43,874 nucleotides of DNA from Fimbriiglobus sp. (GTDB lineage Bacteria; Planctomycetota; Planctomycetia; Gemmatales; Gemmataceae), in NCBI GenBank assembly GCA_025459365.1, contig JALOQR010000005.1, positions 1-43,874 on the forward strand, written 5' to 3'. Positions 1 to 10,216 of the stretch are shown in pieces. The notes below the pieces were generated by a model that saw only the letters and a list, made by a program, of their open reading frames with translations, had not been told where the DNA came from and did no database searches. How positions within the stretch are numbered: the first letter of the stretch is position 1; each line of letters opens with the position of its first letter. Position numbers and translations under genes: made by a program.

Positions 1-2
1 TC

Positions 3-860
3 GCCGCCCGTTGGCCCAAAGCCCCACAACTCCGCGGGGACGACCTTCTCGCCCACACCGCCGCCCTATTGCGGTTCAACGCCACCGATCAAGCGGTCAA
101 CCTGCTCGACCGCGGACGGGTGGGACGAAACTATTTCCTGAAGATGAACCGCACCCACGCGTTCGCCACATCGCGGCAGTGGGCCGATGCCCTGACGAAC
201 CTTCCTGACGAACCCGAGGAACCACCGCAAGCCCTCTCTGGTACCACGGTCGAGCAATTCCGCTGGCAACGGTGCATCGATCACGGGGCCTATCAGCGGT
301 GGCTGGAACTGCGGGACACCGAGTTCAAGAAGTGGAAGAACCAGGCGGACACTCACCCAGACGCCACTCCCTTCGCACTGTTCACGACCGGCCACGGCGA
401 GGAAATTCGCTACTGGGAGTCGGCCGAGCAGGCCCGATTGCTGCCATCCGATGCAATCGCTGTCGTGCAGGAGTTGTTGCTCCGCTCGCCGTGGGACGAT
501 CGCTTGCTCTGGTCGCTGGCCGAGGTCTACTTCGCTCAGGGAAAAGTCCGAGAATCGCACAGCGCGTATGAAATGCTGGCGTCCGATCGCGGTCGGCAGT
601 TTCGGGGGCCGCGGTTGCTTACCCCGATGGTGCAACGGGTGGGCGTCGAGTTCGCCAAGTTACCGGCGGAAGAGTCGGCGGTGCTCCAGTTGCCAGACGA
701 GGCCGCTTCGCCAGCCGACGGCGGTTTGCTGTTTGGGCTGGTCGATCCGTTGTCGTTCTACACCGCTGCAGGGTTATTCTTCTTGGCGGTGCTGCTGATG
801 GCCTTCCTCCAGTGGCGGGCGATCCAACGGCGAACGGGCGTTCTGGGTCGGAGGAGGTGA
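3..860 (+). CDS. TPR-like membrane protein, 5' partial
   Basis: The frame is open from the first complete codon (position 3), with no stop before the listed ORF start (a TTG at 69), so this is the C-terminal part of a gene that begins outside the window. A helical-repeat-like stretch (around AVVQELLLRSPW, LLWSLAEVYFAQGKVRES and following) resembles a TPR pair. Near the C-terminus one hydrophobic segment (FYTAAGLFFLAVLLMAF) is followed by a basic tail (QWRAIQRRTGVLGRRR), which predicts a single membrane anchor with a short cytoplasmic end. I do not recognise a specific family. It is followed by a tRNA gene with its own promoter, so it is probably the last gene of its transcription unit. Confidence 0.7.
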   Translation, partial: AARWPKAPQLRGDDLLAHTAALLRFNATDQAVNLLDRGRVGRNYFLKMNRTHAFATSRQWADALTNLPDEPEEPPQALSGTTVEQFRWQRCIDHGAYQRWLELRDTEFKKWKNQADTHPDATPFALFTTGHGEEIRYWESAEQARLLPSDAIAVVQELLLRSPWDDRLLWSLAEVYFAQGKVRESHSAYEMLASDRGRQFRGPRLLTPMVQRVGVEFAKLPAEESAVLQLPDEAASPADGGLLFGLVDPLSFYTAAGLFFLAVLLMAFLQWRAIQRRTGVLGRRR

Positions 861-921
861 TACTTTCCCCCGCCTGGATTCTGGTCTGCCCAGATTGGAG
901 AAAAAGTGTGGCGACTTCCTC

Positions 922-950
922 TTGAAAGGGCTGGCAAAGGCCTCTATCGT
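922..950 (+). promoter_or_regulatory. Sigma-70-type promoter of tRNA-Gly(GCC)
   Basis: A -35-like TTGAAA (922-927), a 17-bp spacer and a -10-like TATCGT (945-950) lie 14 bp upstream of the mature tRNA 5' end. Spacing and position fit a housekeeping promoter. Read from sequence only. Confidence 0.6.
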
Positions 951-964
951 TTTCGATGCGACAT

Positions 965-1036
965 GCGGGTGTAACTCAGTGGTAGAGTACCTCGTTGCCA
1001 ACGAGGTTGTCGTGGGTTCAAGTCCCATCACCCGCT
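965..1036 (+). tRNA. tRNA-Gly (GCC)
   Basis: A full cloverleaf can be drawn: acceptor GCGGGTG/CACCCGC, D stem ACTC/GAGT, anticodon stem CCTCG/CGAGG around loop TTGCCAA (anticodon GCC), T stem GTGGG/CCCAT (last pair G-C, one G·T) with loop TTCAAGT, and discriminator T. The length is 72 nt. CCA is not encoded (TCT follows), so CCA-adding enzyme is needed. It decodes GGC and GGU. Confidence 0.95.
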
Positions 1037-1190
1037 CTCAAACCTGACCGAAACAGGAGCCGGGAAGTCAGCGGGGATGGTGCCGGCGGACGCCAACCGC
1101 CCACCACCCCCGACCGACTCTCGGCTCTGAGTGTTTTTCTCACCGTATTCCCGGACCGTTCTCCCAGGCGAGCCGACACGGAGCGATCCC

Positions 1191-2657
1191 ATGGCCGACG
1201 ATACCACCACCCCGGACGCCGACGCCACTGCCGTGCAAACGCCTGCCGTGCCGGAGAAGTTGCAGCAAACGGTGGAGATCACCAATGCTGGCCCGTGCAA
1301 GAAGCATGTCAAGGTGACCATCGACCGGGCGGCCATCAACACCCGGATGGACGAAAAGTTCTCCGACCTCATGGTGAAGACGCCGGCTCACATCCCCGGC
1401 TTCCGCCCCGGCAAGGCTCCCAAGAAAATCGTCCAAAAGAAGTTCTACAAAGAGATTGCTGGCGAGGTCCGCACGGAAGTGCTGATGGCCAGCCTCGAAC
1501 AACTGGCTGACGAGGCCGATCTGTCGCCGCTCAGCCCGCCAGAACTTGATCCGGCCGGAGTGGTCATCCCTGAGGATGAAAACACCCCGCTGGTGTACGA
1601 GTTCAACATCGAAGTGCGGCCCGAGTTCGACCTGCCCGACTACAAGGGCCTGAAACTCCGCCGCCCGGTGTACGAGTTCACCGACGCCGATGTGAAGAAG
1701 GAAGGGAATAAACTGCTCGAGCAGTACGGCACAATCGTGCCGAAGGATGGCCCGGCGGCGATGGACGATATCATCGTCTCGGACATCACCATCAAGGACG
1801 GTGAGACCGAACTCAACAAGGTGGCCGACGTTCGCCTCCGCGTCGAGAAGAAACTCGCCCTCGAAGACGGCGTGGCCGAAGACTTCGGCAAGGTGATGAC
1901 CGGCGCGAAGGCTGGCGACACCCGCACCGTGGACATCACCCTCGCGAACGAGTTGACTAACGACAACCTCCGCGGAAAGAAAGTGCAGGCGGTCTTCGAA
2001 ATCAAGGACGTGAAGACCGTCCGCCTGCCCGAACTCACCCCGGACGTGCTCCAGGAGTTCGGCGTTCGCACTCCAGACCAATTTAACGAACTGGTACGAA
2101 CGCGGCTGGAACGATACCTCGAGTACCTCCAGCGCAACGTTGCCCGCGCCGAAGTGCTGAAGGTGCTAGCCGGCAACCAGAGCTTCGAACTGCCGCAAGA
2201 TCTCCTCAAGAAGCAGATTCGCAAGACCCTCGCCCGCCGCGTGATGGAGATGCGGTCGAGCGGGATGAACGACGAGGAAATCGCCGGCCGCCGCCGTCTC
2301 CTCGAACAGGACGCCGTCCGCAGCACCGCGGCCGCCTTGAAGGAACACTTCGTCCTTCAGAAGATTGCCGAGCAGGAGAAACTCGAGATCGAGGACGCCG
2401 ACATCGACGCCGAGATCGACGCCATTGCCGACCGCACCAACGACAGCCCCCGCAAGGTGAAGGCCCGGTTGGAGCGGGAGGACCTGATCGAGGCGCTGGC
2501 TACCGAATTGTTGGAGCGGCGGGCGCTCGAGTTGGTGCTCCAGAGCGCCACCTACGACGACTACACCTTCAACCCGATGAAGGAGATGGACGAAGAAGGG
2601 GTGGCCACCGTGGATGCCAGTGCCACCGACGAGCAGATCACCCCGGCGGCCGGTTGA
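1191..2657 (+). CDS. tig: Trigger factor, ribosome-associated chaperone
   Basis: Trigger factor binds the ribosome exit tunnel and shields nascent chains. The N-terminal domain carries the ribosome-binding signature (GFRPGKAPKKIVQKKF). The middle holds an FKBP-like PPIase domain (about residues 160-265) and the C-terminal half is helical and charged, as in the chaperone arms. At 488 residues it is slightly longer than the usual 430-450, with an acidic N-terminal extension and a Thr/Ala-rich tail. The ATG at 1191 is chosen over the track start at 1131 because the first 20 codons of the longer frame are not protein-like and a GGAG lies just upstream of 1191. The tig-clpP order matches the conserved tig-clpP-clpX arrangement, but clpX is absent here. 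Confidence 0.95.
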   Translation: MADDTTTPDADATAVQTPAVPEKLQQTVEITNAGPCKKHVKVTIDRAAINTRMDEKFSDLMVKTPAHIPGFRPGKAPKKIVQKKFYKEIAGEVRTEVLMASLEQLADEADLSPLSPPELDPAGVVIPEDENTPLVYEFNIEVRPEFDLPDYKGLKLRRPVYEFTDADVKKEGNKLLEQYGTIVPKDGPAAMDDIIVSDITIKDGETELNKVADVRLRVEKKLALEDGVAEDFGKVMTGAKAGDTRTVDITLANELTNDNLRGKKVQAVFEIKDVKTVRLPELTPDVLQEFGVRTPDQFNELVRTRLERYLEYLQRNVARAEVLKVLAGNQSFELPQDLLKKQIRKTLARRVMEMRSSGMNDEEIAGRRRLLEQDAVRSTAAALKEHFVLQKIAEQEKLEIEDADIDAEIDAIADRTNDSPRKVKARLEREDLIEALATELLERRALELVLQSATYDDYTFNPMKEMDEEGVATVDASATDEQITPAAG

Positions 2658-2694
2658 CCGGGTGCGTAGATTAGTTTTGACGCGATCGACTCAG

Positions 2695-2716
2695 GAGGGG
2701 GGCGTCGGCCCCCCTC
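2695..2716 (+). terminator. GC-rich hairpin after tig
   Basis: A perfect 9-bp stem (GAGGGGGGC/GCCCCCCTC) with loop GTCG starts 37 nt after the tig stop. There is no T-run, so it is not a classic intrinsic terminator; it could stall transcription or protect the 3' end. Its core resembles one arm of the palindromic family at 26680-26745, but the loop is not GTRA. Confidence 0.35.
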
Positions 2717-2724
2717 ATCCATTT

Positions 2725-2792
2725 GGCGAGCCGGGCGGCGAGAGTGGCCGGGTCGGTGGACACACCCGGTGGCTCTCGCGGCTTGGCTCGCC
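2725..2792 (+). repeat. Long imperfect inverted repeat upstream of clpP1
   Basis: Two 29-nt arms (2725-2753 and 2764-2792) face each other across a 10-nt loop. Twenty-three positions are Watson-Crick, four are G·T-type and two are mismatched. The outer end is GGCGAGCC. It ends 27 nt before the clpP1 ATG and could fold in the clpP1 leader. It argues against the upstream GTG at 2769 as a start, because that start lies inside the second arm. Confidence 0.6.
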
Positions 2793-2819
2793 AACAGCCC
2801 GCCGGAACGAGGCCCAGTC

Positions 2820-3503
2820 ATGTTCTTCCCGCCGACCGACCCCCGCGGCTCTGCCGTACCACCTGCCCCCCACGGCACCGCCCCGTTTACCCCGGTCATG
2901 CAGTCTGGGTATATGTGGCAGCGAGAGCGGACGCCCGAGCAACTCCTGCTCGACAACCGCATCATCTTCCTCGGCAGCAGCCGGGAGAACGGCGGCGACC
3001 CGACCATCTCCGACTTCGTCGCCAACCTGACCATCCAGAAACTGCTCTGGCTGGCCACCGACAAGAAGACGGCCGACATCCACCTGTACATCAACAGCCC
3101 GGGCGGGAGCATCTCGGCCGGGTTGGCGATCTACGACGCCATGCAGTTCATCGGCTGCCCAGTCCACACCTACTGCATGGGCATGTCGGCCAGTATGGCG
3201 GCTGTGCTCCTGGCCGCTGGCACCAAGGGCAAGCGGTACGCCCTGCCGAACAGCAAGATGCTCATCCACCAGCCCCGGGTGGGTGAGGGAGTTTACGGGC
3301 AGGTGACCGACCTGGAAATCTATGCCGACGAGATCCAGCGGATGAAGGCCCGGATGAACGAGATCCTGGCCCGGCACACCGGTCGCACCGTTGCCGAGAT
3401 CGAAGCCGCCACCGACCGCGACCGCTATATGACTGCCGAGGAGGCGAAGGCGTTCGGCCTGGTCGACGAGGTACTCGTCCGTCCGACCGACGGGAAAAAG
3501 TGA
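2820..3503 (+). CDS. clpP: ATP-dependent Clp protease proteolytic subunit, first paralogue
   Basis: This serine peptidase forms the tetradecameric chamber fed by Clp ATPases. The triad is visible with the spacing of E. coli ClpP: Ser125 (in MSASMAA), His150 (in MLIHQP) and Asp199 (in TDRDRY). The oligomer and substrate-groove motif INSPGGSISAG is intact. It has 227 residues, with an N-terminal Pro/Gly-rich extension of roughly 25 residues not seen in the second copy. The ATG at 2820 has a purine-rich GAACGAGG upstream; an internal ATG at 2898 would give a more standard length. It lies between tig and clpP2 on the same strand. Confidence 0.93.
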   Translation: MFFPPTDPRGSAVPPAPHGTAPFTPVMQSGYMWQRERTPEQLLLDNRIIFLGSSRENGGDPTISDFVANLTIQKLLWLATDKKTADIHLYINSPGGSISAGLAIYDAMQFIGCPVHTYCMGMSASMAAVLLAAGTKGKRYALPNSKMLIHQPRVGEGVYGQVTDLEIYADEIQRMKARMNEILARHTGRTVAEIEAATDRDRYMTAEEAKAFGLVDEVLVRPTDGKK

Positions 3504-3641
3504 GTCAGTGGCCACCGGTCTGCGATCCGTGGCTTACCCAACCCAGATACGACACCGCCGGCACACCCCTCCGGCCACCCGTTCGGAACAATCTGACTGG
3601 CCTCTGACCACTGGTCACTGGCCACTCTTCAGGGCCACCCC

Positions 3642-4253
3642 ATGCCACTCATTCCCTACGTCGTCGATAACAAGGGCCGCGAGCAGCAGGTCTTCGACAT
3701 CTACAGTCGGCTACTGAAGGAGCGGATCATTTTCCTGCAAGGGCAGGTCCGCGACGAGATGGCCAACCTGGTCGTGGCCCAGATGCTCTACCTTCAGTTC
3801 GAAGACCCGAAAGCCGACATCCACCTGTACATCAACAGCCCTGGCGGAAGCGTGACCGCCGGCATGGCCATCTACGATACCATGCAGTTTCTCAGTTGCC
3901 CCGTCGCGACCTACTGCATGGGCCTGGCCGCCAGCATGGGATCGATGCTTCTGACCGCCGGTGCGAAGGGCAAGCGGTATGCCCTGCCGAACGCTGAAAT
4001 CATGATCCACCAACCAAGCGGTGGGTTTGGCGGCACGGCTTCGGATATCGCCATCACTGTCGAGAACATCAAGAAGACCAAGGCCCGCCTGAACAAACTC
4101 TATCTGAAGCACACCGGGAAGAGCCTCGATCAGTTGGAAAAGGACATGGAACGTGACAAGTGGCTGAGTGCCGGCGAAGCTCAGGAATACGGGCTGATCG
4201 ACACGATTCTGGAGAAGATCCCCGAGTCGATGACCCGCCCCAAGGCAGACTGA
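3642..4253 (+). CDS. clpP: ATP-dependent Clp protease proteolytic subunit, second paralogue
   Basis: This 203-residue ClpP has an intact triad: Ser98 in LAASMGS, His123 in IMIHQP, and an Asp in MERDKW at the expected position. [11 protein letters not shown] is also present. It is nearer in length to standard bacterial ClpP than the upstream copy. Tandem clpP genes allow homo- or hetero-oligomeric peptidases, as described in other phyla with two ClpPs; which applies here cannot be told. The 138-bp gap from clpP1 contains partly self-complementary GGCCACTG-type repeats. Confidence 0.95.
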   Translation: MPLIPYVVDNKGREQQVFDIYSRLLKERIIFLQGQVRDEMANLVVAQMLYLQFEDPKADIHLYINSPGGSVTAGMAIYDTMQFLSCPVATYCMGLAASMGSMLLTAGAKGKRYALPNAEIMIHQPSGGFGGTASDIAITVENIKKTKARLNKLYLKHTGKSLDQLEKDMERDKWLSAGEAQEYGLIDTILEKIPESMTRPKAD

Positions 4254-4395
4254 GTAGGCACGCGGATCAATCGACCGCGCGAACTGAAACGTTCCTTTTT
4301 CGGTCGCATCGGTTGCTCCGCCCATGCCGGTACCCCACCTGTGGTCCGGCGACGACCCGTCTCACGCCCGCCTTCCATCTCGGCCGATACCCGAG

Positions 4396-5349
4396 ATGAT
4401 GGATCGCGTCACTCCTAGCTCTATCTCGGCCTGCCGGCGAACCCGGTGGGCCGTTTGCGTCCTCCGGGGACTGTCGGTGGTAGCGGTGGCGGGGAGTTTG
4501 GCGGGCCTGGGCTGTCGGCAAATCAAGGATCTCGGCGGGAAGAATGAGAAGCAGGACTTGCTTGAGGCGGAACTCCGCACCCGTGAGCGGGAGATCCTGG
4601 AACTGCGGGCCGAGAATCAGCAACTGAAACAACTGACCGATGTCTACGTCCGAGGCGGGCACACCCCCGGAGGGGTGATGGTTCACGGTCCCACGGTCAC
4701 TCACCCCGCGATACCGACGGTGGTGACATCAAGTGCCAACGACACAGCGGTGATTCGATCCGTGATGCTTGCCACCGGCACCGGCGGACGCGATGATGAC
4801 GGGCTACCTGGAGATGAACTGTTGCAGGTGGTGATTGCCCCGAAGGACGCGGACGGCACTGATGTCAAGGTGCCAGGACGGGCAGTCGTGACTGCATTCG
4901 ACACTCTCCCGGAAGGCCAGAAGGTGCCCATCGGTCGTTGGGAGGTAACGCCGGAGCAATTGCGGAAGAGTTGGAAGAGTGGGTTGCTTGGCAGTGGCTA
5001 CTTCCTTCCACTACAATGGGACCTGCCCCCCACTTCCGGCCGGGTACGGGTTGCGGTCACGTTCACCACTACCGACGGCCGTAGTTTCGAAAACGATCGC
5101 GATGTGAACGTCAAACCACTTCCGGGCATCGGGCCCAAGGTCGTGCCGATTCCGACACCAACACCGACACCGACACCGACGGTGGTGGTGCCAGACCGGT
5201 CGCCGGCTCCACCGCTTGTTGTACCATCGGGTCCGTTGCCCCCTCTCGGAATGCCCGCGCCGGTTGGATCGCCGCCGCTACCGCCACCCAAGAGTGTCGA
5301 ACTGCCGCCGCCCGCTACACTCCTGCCGGTGCCCGACTTCCCGAAGTAG
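4396..5349 (+). CDS. Putative envelope protein with coiled coil and Pro-rich tail
   Basis: This 317-residue protein has a basic N-terminus, a hydrophobic stretch (GLSVVAVAGSLAGLG) and a Cys40 that could be a lipidation site, although the lipobox is imperfect (Gly at -3). A coiled coil follows at about residues 50-80 (LLEAELRTREREILELRAE). The middle is a compact beta-rich-looking region, and the C-terminal 70 residues are Pro-rich with a Thr-Pro dipeptide run. This suggests a periplasmic or membrane-tethered structural protein. The family is not recognised. The start at 4396 (or 4399) is preferred because the upstream 24 codons of the track ORF look non-coding. Confidence 0.7.
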   Translation: MMDRVTPSSISACRRTRWAVCVLRGLSVVAVAGSLAGLGCRQIKDLGGKNEKQDLLEAELRTREREILELRAENQQLKQLTDVYVRGGHTPGGVMVHGPTVTHPAIPTVVTSSANDTAVIRSVMLATGTGGRDDDGLPGDELLQVVIAPKDADGTDVKVPGRAVVTAFDTLPEGQKVPIGRWEVTPEQLRKSWKSGLLGSGYFLPLQWDLPPTSGRVRVAVTFTTTDGRSFENDRDVNVKPLPGIGPKVVPIPTPTPTPTPTVVVPDRSPAPPLVVPSGPLPPLGMPAPVGSPPLPPPKSVELPPPATLLPVPDFPK

Positions 5350-5374
5350 GTTGGCCTACTCCGTTCGAGTTGAA

Positions 5375-6298
5375 CTACATCACGGCTCTCGCCTCTGCCA
5401 CGTCGCGCCTCAACTGCTCGACCAATTCGGTCACACCGCTGAACGGTCGGGTATCGCGGAGCCGCTTCACGAACTGCACCCGCATTGCCCTGCCGTAGAG
5501 GTCGCCGGCGAAGTCCAACAGGTGAACTTCGATCTTGCGGGCGTCGTCACCGAAAGTGGGGTTCGGACCGACGTTCGCCGCAGCCCCGTAGGTCACACCA
5601 TCCACGGTTGCTCGTGCTGCATACACACCGTTGCCCGGCGTCAGCGTCTTCAATTCACCGAGGTTCGCGGTCGGGAAGCCGATGGTGCGGCCTCGCTTCG
5701 CCCCGCTCTCGACCACACCCTCGATGGCGTATTCGCGTCCCAGCAGTGCCGAGGCAGCCGAGACGTCGCCTGTCTGCAGCACCGAGCGGATTCGACTGCT
5801 CGACACCGGCTCACCACCGTCGAGTAGCGGTGGTACTTCACGGAATCGTATTCCGTGTTTGCTGCAGAGTCGCCGCAGTTCGGTTGTGTCGCCGCTCCGC
5901 CCCCGCCCGAACCGGAAATTGAACCCCTCCACCACGGCCTTCGCCCCGAACAGGCCGAGTATCACGTCCTCGAAAAATGCTTCTGGTTCCAGTGCGAGCA
6001 GGCCGGCGTCTGTCTTTAAGTTGACGACCCTGGTGATGCCGGCGGCGAGAAGGAGGCGGTTCCGCTCCACAGTGGTCGTGAGCGGTGGTTTGGCGGCGGT
6101 CGGCATCAAAACGGCGAGCGGCGGCGGGTCGAACGTCACCACCACCGCCGGGCCCCCCAACGACCTGGCCTCGGCGAGGCAGCCTTCGATCAGTTCGCGG
6201 TGGCCTCGATGGACGCCGTCGAAGTTGCCAACAGTAATAGCCCCGGCGGAGTAGTCGGCGGGCGGCTGAGTCATCCAGTGCAGGGAGAGCGTCGGCAT
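5375..6298 (-). CDS. ribF: Bifunctional riboflavin kinase / FAD synthetase
   Basis: RibF converts riboflavin to FMN and then FAD. The N-terminal nucleotidyltransferase domain shows GNFDGVHRGH and, later, SSSRIRSVL. The C-terminal flavokinase domain shows RTIGFPTANL and the conserved NVGPNPTF and EVHLLDF stretches. The ATG at 6298 gives 307 residues, the normal family length; the track start at 6460 adds 54 residues without homology-like character. It converges on the preceding gene with 25 bp between stops. I see no FMN riboswitch in the leader, only an 8-bp inverted repeat at 6331-6365. Confidence 0.95.
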   Translation of the reverse strand: MPTLSLHWMTQPPADYSAGAITVGNFDGVHRGHRELIEGCLAEARSLGGPAVVVTFDPPPLAVLMPTAAKPPLTTTVERNRLLLAAGITRVVNLKTDAGLLALEPEAFFEDVILGLFGAKAVVEGFNFRFGRGRSGDTTELRRLCSKHGIRFREVPPLLDGGEPVSSSRIRSVLQTGDVSAASALLGREYAIEGVVESGAKRGRTIGFPTANLGELKTLTPGNGVYAARATVDGVTYGAAANVGPNPTFGDDARKIEVHLLDFAGDLYGRAMRVQFVKRLRDTRPFSGVTELVEQLRRDVAEARAVM

Positions 6299-6330
6299 GT
6301 GGTTATGGTAGGACTGTGGACCCGAGAACG

Positions 6331-6365
6331 CAGTGACCCGGGTGAACCACAGCCTCCGGTCACTG
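6331..6365. promoter_or_regulatory. Inverted repeat upstream of ribF
   Basis: CAGTGACC and GGTCACTG are perfect 8-bp complements separated by 19 bp, 33-67 bp upstream of the ribF start. It may be an operator or a leader hairpin. Nothing else in the 294-bp gap 6299-6592 looks like a gene. Confidence 0.3.
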
Positions 6366-6592
6366 AGTGTGTCGAGTGGACGAGGGGCTTCCTCACGTGC
6401 AGGGACCTCGGCCAAGCGAAAGAACGCGTGGACAGCGACGAGTGGCGAATCCACTCGCACACGGTAGCGTTGGCTACCGCAGGGACCAAGACCCGGTGAT
6501 GAACAGTCCGCCCCGCCAAAGGCGGCCGGCCGGCCTCGGGGGTGTGCGGAGTATCACCGCAATGTACCCCCCACCGGAAAGTGCAGGGCACG

Positions 6593-6952
6593 TCACTCCC
6601 CGCGGTGCTGGCTCTCCCAGTTCAAAATGTGCTCCATCAGGTCGGCCGCCCGTACTCGCCGGTCATTCGGTAGGGGCCAGGTGAACCGCTCGCTGGCAGC
6701 GAGTTGGTTGGCAGCCGGGCGGTGCCTCGGCTCGCACCACAACTGTACAAACCGGCTGATCGCCCGCCCGCGGCGGGTCAGTCGGGTGACGAGTCGGGCG
6801 GCGTCGTCGTCCGTGCGGGCGGCATCGCTTAGCAACTCGGCCCAGTCCACCACCCATTCCACCAACATTCGCGCTTCCACGTCGCCCAGCCCGCGAGTCA
6901 GGGATTCATCCCGTGCGATCCCGCGGATGAGCGTGTCGTGCCGATTCACCAT
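6593..6952 (-). CDS. Conserved-looking hypothetical protein, 119 aa
   Basis: This is a small, probably all-helical, cytoplasmic protein with a charged composition, no signal peptide and no recognisable motif. The ATG at 6952 has a strong GGAGGGGG about 9-10 nt upstream, which supports a real gene. It is preferred over the overlapping plus-strand ORF 6627..7412, whose sequence is Ser/Arg-rich shadow. The gene faces away from the ABM protein at 7280. Confidence 0.6.
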   Translation of the reverse strand: MVNRHDTLIRGIARDESLTRGLGDVEARMLVEWVVDWAELLSDAARTDDDAARLVTRLTRRGRAISRFVQLWCEPRHRPAANQLAASERFTWPLPNDRRVRAADLMEHILNWESQHRGE

Positions 6953-7279
6953 GTGTACGCGCCCCCTCCAGACGGAACCGGGTCGGCAGGCGAGTTCCCC
7001 CCACGCCCGCCGACCCGCCCCCGATCCCCTTCACGTCCGTGTGCCGTCCGGTGTGGTGCGGCGTATACCGGCGATTCATGAAGATCGCAAGACGGCGGGC
7101 GGGGTTAGATGGCACTTTTTCCGACGAGGCACCTCCTCGCCCCTTCAGCAAGACACGCAGTTGCCCCGAACTATCATGACGCGAACGGATCGGGTGGGTC
7201 GTTCTCTCGCAGAACGACAATGGCACCGGCTCTCGTGGAGAGGCGGCACCCTCTCCGTCAACACGTTCGGAGTTCTCGC
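6953..7279. other. Divergent intergenic region, 327 bp
   Basis: The region lies between a minus-strand gene (start 6952) and a plus-strand gene (start 7280), so promoters for both should lie here. I could not pick out convincing -35/-10 pairs and see no hairpin or small ORF with a good ribosome binding site. Confidence 0.4.
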
Positions 7280-7678
7280 GTGCTCACCCGCTCTCTCGCT
7301 GTCGCTGTTCTCGCTCTGGCCGCCGGGTTCGCTGTTGCCGACGATCACCCCGTCATCGCTGCGGCCAAGAAAGAACTCAAGCACCCAGACAAACCGTTCG
7401 CCATGTGGGTGAGCGTGACCGCCAAAGCGGGTAAGGAAAAGGAACTGGAGCAGGCGTTTCTCGAGTGTCAGAAAGACACTCGCAAGGAGAAGGGGTGCGT
7501 CGCCTACGACATCAACGGCGGGAAGGACCGAAAATACTTCTTCTATGAGAAGTGGAAGAATGTGGACGGTCTGAATGAACACGTCAACGCCGAACACACC
7601 AAGAAACTGCTCGCCAAGTTCGCTGACTTGCTCGACGGCGAGGCGAAGATCGAGTTCCTGCCGACGGTCGGCGACTGA
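7280..7678 (+). CDS. Secreted antibiotic-biosynthesis-monooxygenase (ABM/YgiN-like) fold protein
   Basis: Translation from the GTG at 7280 gives 132 residues with a clean signal peptide (VLTRSLAVAVLALAAGFAVADD). The mature part has the dimeric ferredoxin-like ABM pattern: VSVTAKAGKEKELEQAF, CVAYDINGG and YFFYEKWKNVDGLNEH. Relatives include quinol monooxygenase YgiN and small stress proteins; the substrate is unknown here. GGAG sits 7 nt before the GTG, whereas the track start at 7109 would bury the signal peptide inside 57 non-protein-like residues. An exported ABM protein is less common than a cytoplasmic one. Confidence 0.85.
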   Translation: MLTRSLAVAVLALAAGFAVADDHPVIAAAKKELKHPDKPFAMWVSVTAKAGKEKELEQAFLECQKDTRKEKGCVAYDINGGKDRKYFFYEKWKNVDGLNEHVNAEHTKKLLAKFADLLDGEAKIEFLPTVGD

Positions 7679-7729
7679 CACACTCTGTCGGCAGGTGGAG
7701 TCGCTGGTCACTCCATCTGCCTTTCGCAA

Positions 7730-9913
<2,184 letters not shown>

Positions 9914-10216
9914 GGGACGTCCAAGTCTGGGCGAGGGTTATGGATATTATGCGGTCCGCAGGAGTGGAAGCGAAGGCGGCATTCCTACTCGTGGGCAAAG
10001 CCGTTCCGAAATGCTGAGGCGTTCGTCGTGACCTCTGCTGAGTTTTCAGGCGGGGGCTGACAAAAAGTGCGGCCAGCCCATCAAATGGGTGCCAAAGCGG
10101 AGTCCAGGGCAAGAACTGGCCCAGTAAGTGATAACGGGGCTTGACAGCAGAGAGCCTAGAATCCAACGGCAAGAGACTCCCGCACGAACATCATGCTTGG
10201 TGGAGGAGTTGTTTTC
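9914..10216. other. Divergent intergenic region, 303 bp
   Basis: The region separates the kinase gene (minus) from a small plus-strand gene. A perfect -35-like TTGACA occurs at 10141-10146, but no good -10 follows at 16-18 bp. I saw no RNA gene or repeat. Confidence 0.35.

Noticed and set aside
5150-5185. Hexamer tandem repeat (ACACCG-type)
   Set aside because: It simply encodes the Thr-Pro run in the Pro-rich tail of the envelope protein.
6299-6592. Possible FMN riboswitch upstream of ribF
   Set aside because: I could not find the conserved RFN sequence blocks; only a simple 8-bp inverted repeat is present.
6627-7412. 261-aa plus-strand ORF overlapping two small genes
   Set aside because: Ser/Arg-rich composition; it overlaps a minus-strand gene with a strong Shine-Dalgarno and an out-of-frame signal-peptide gene.
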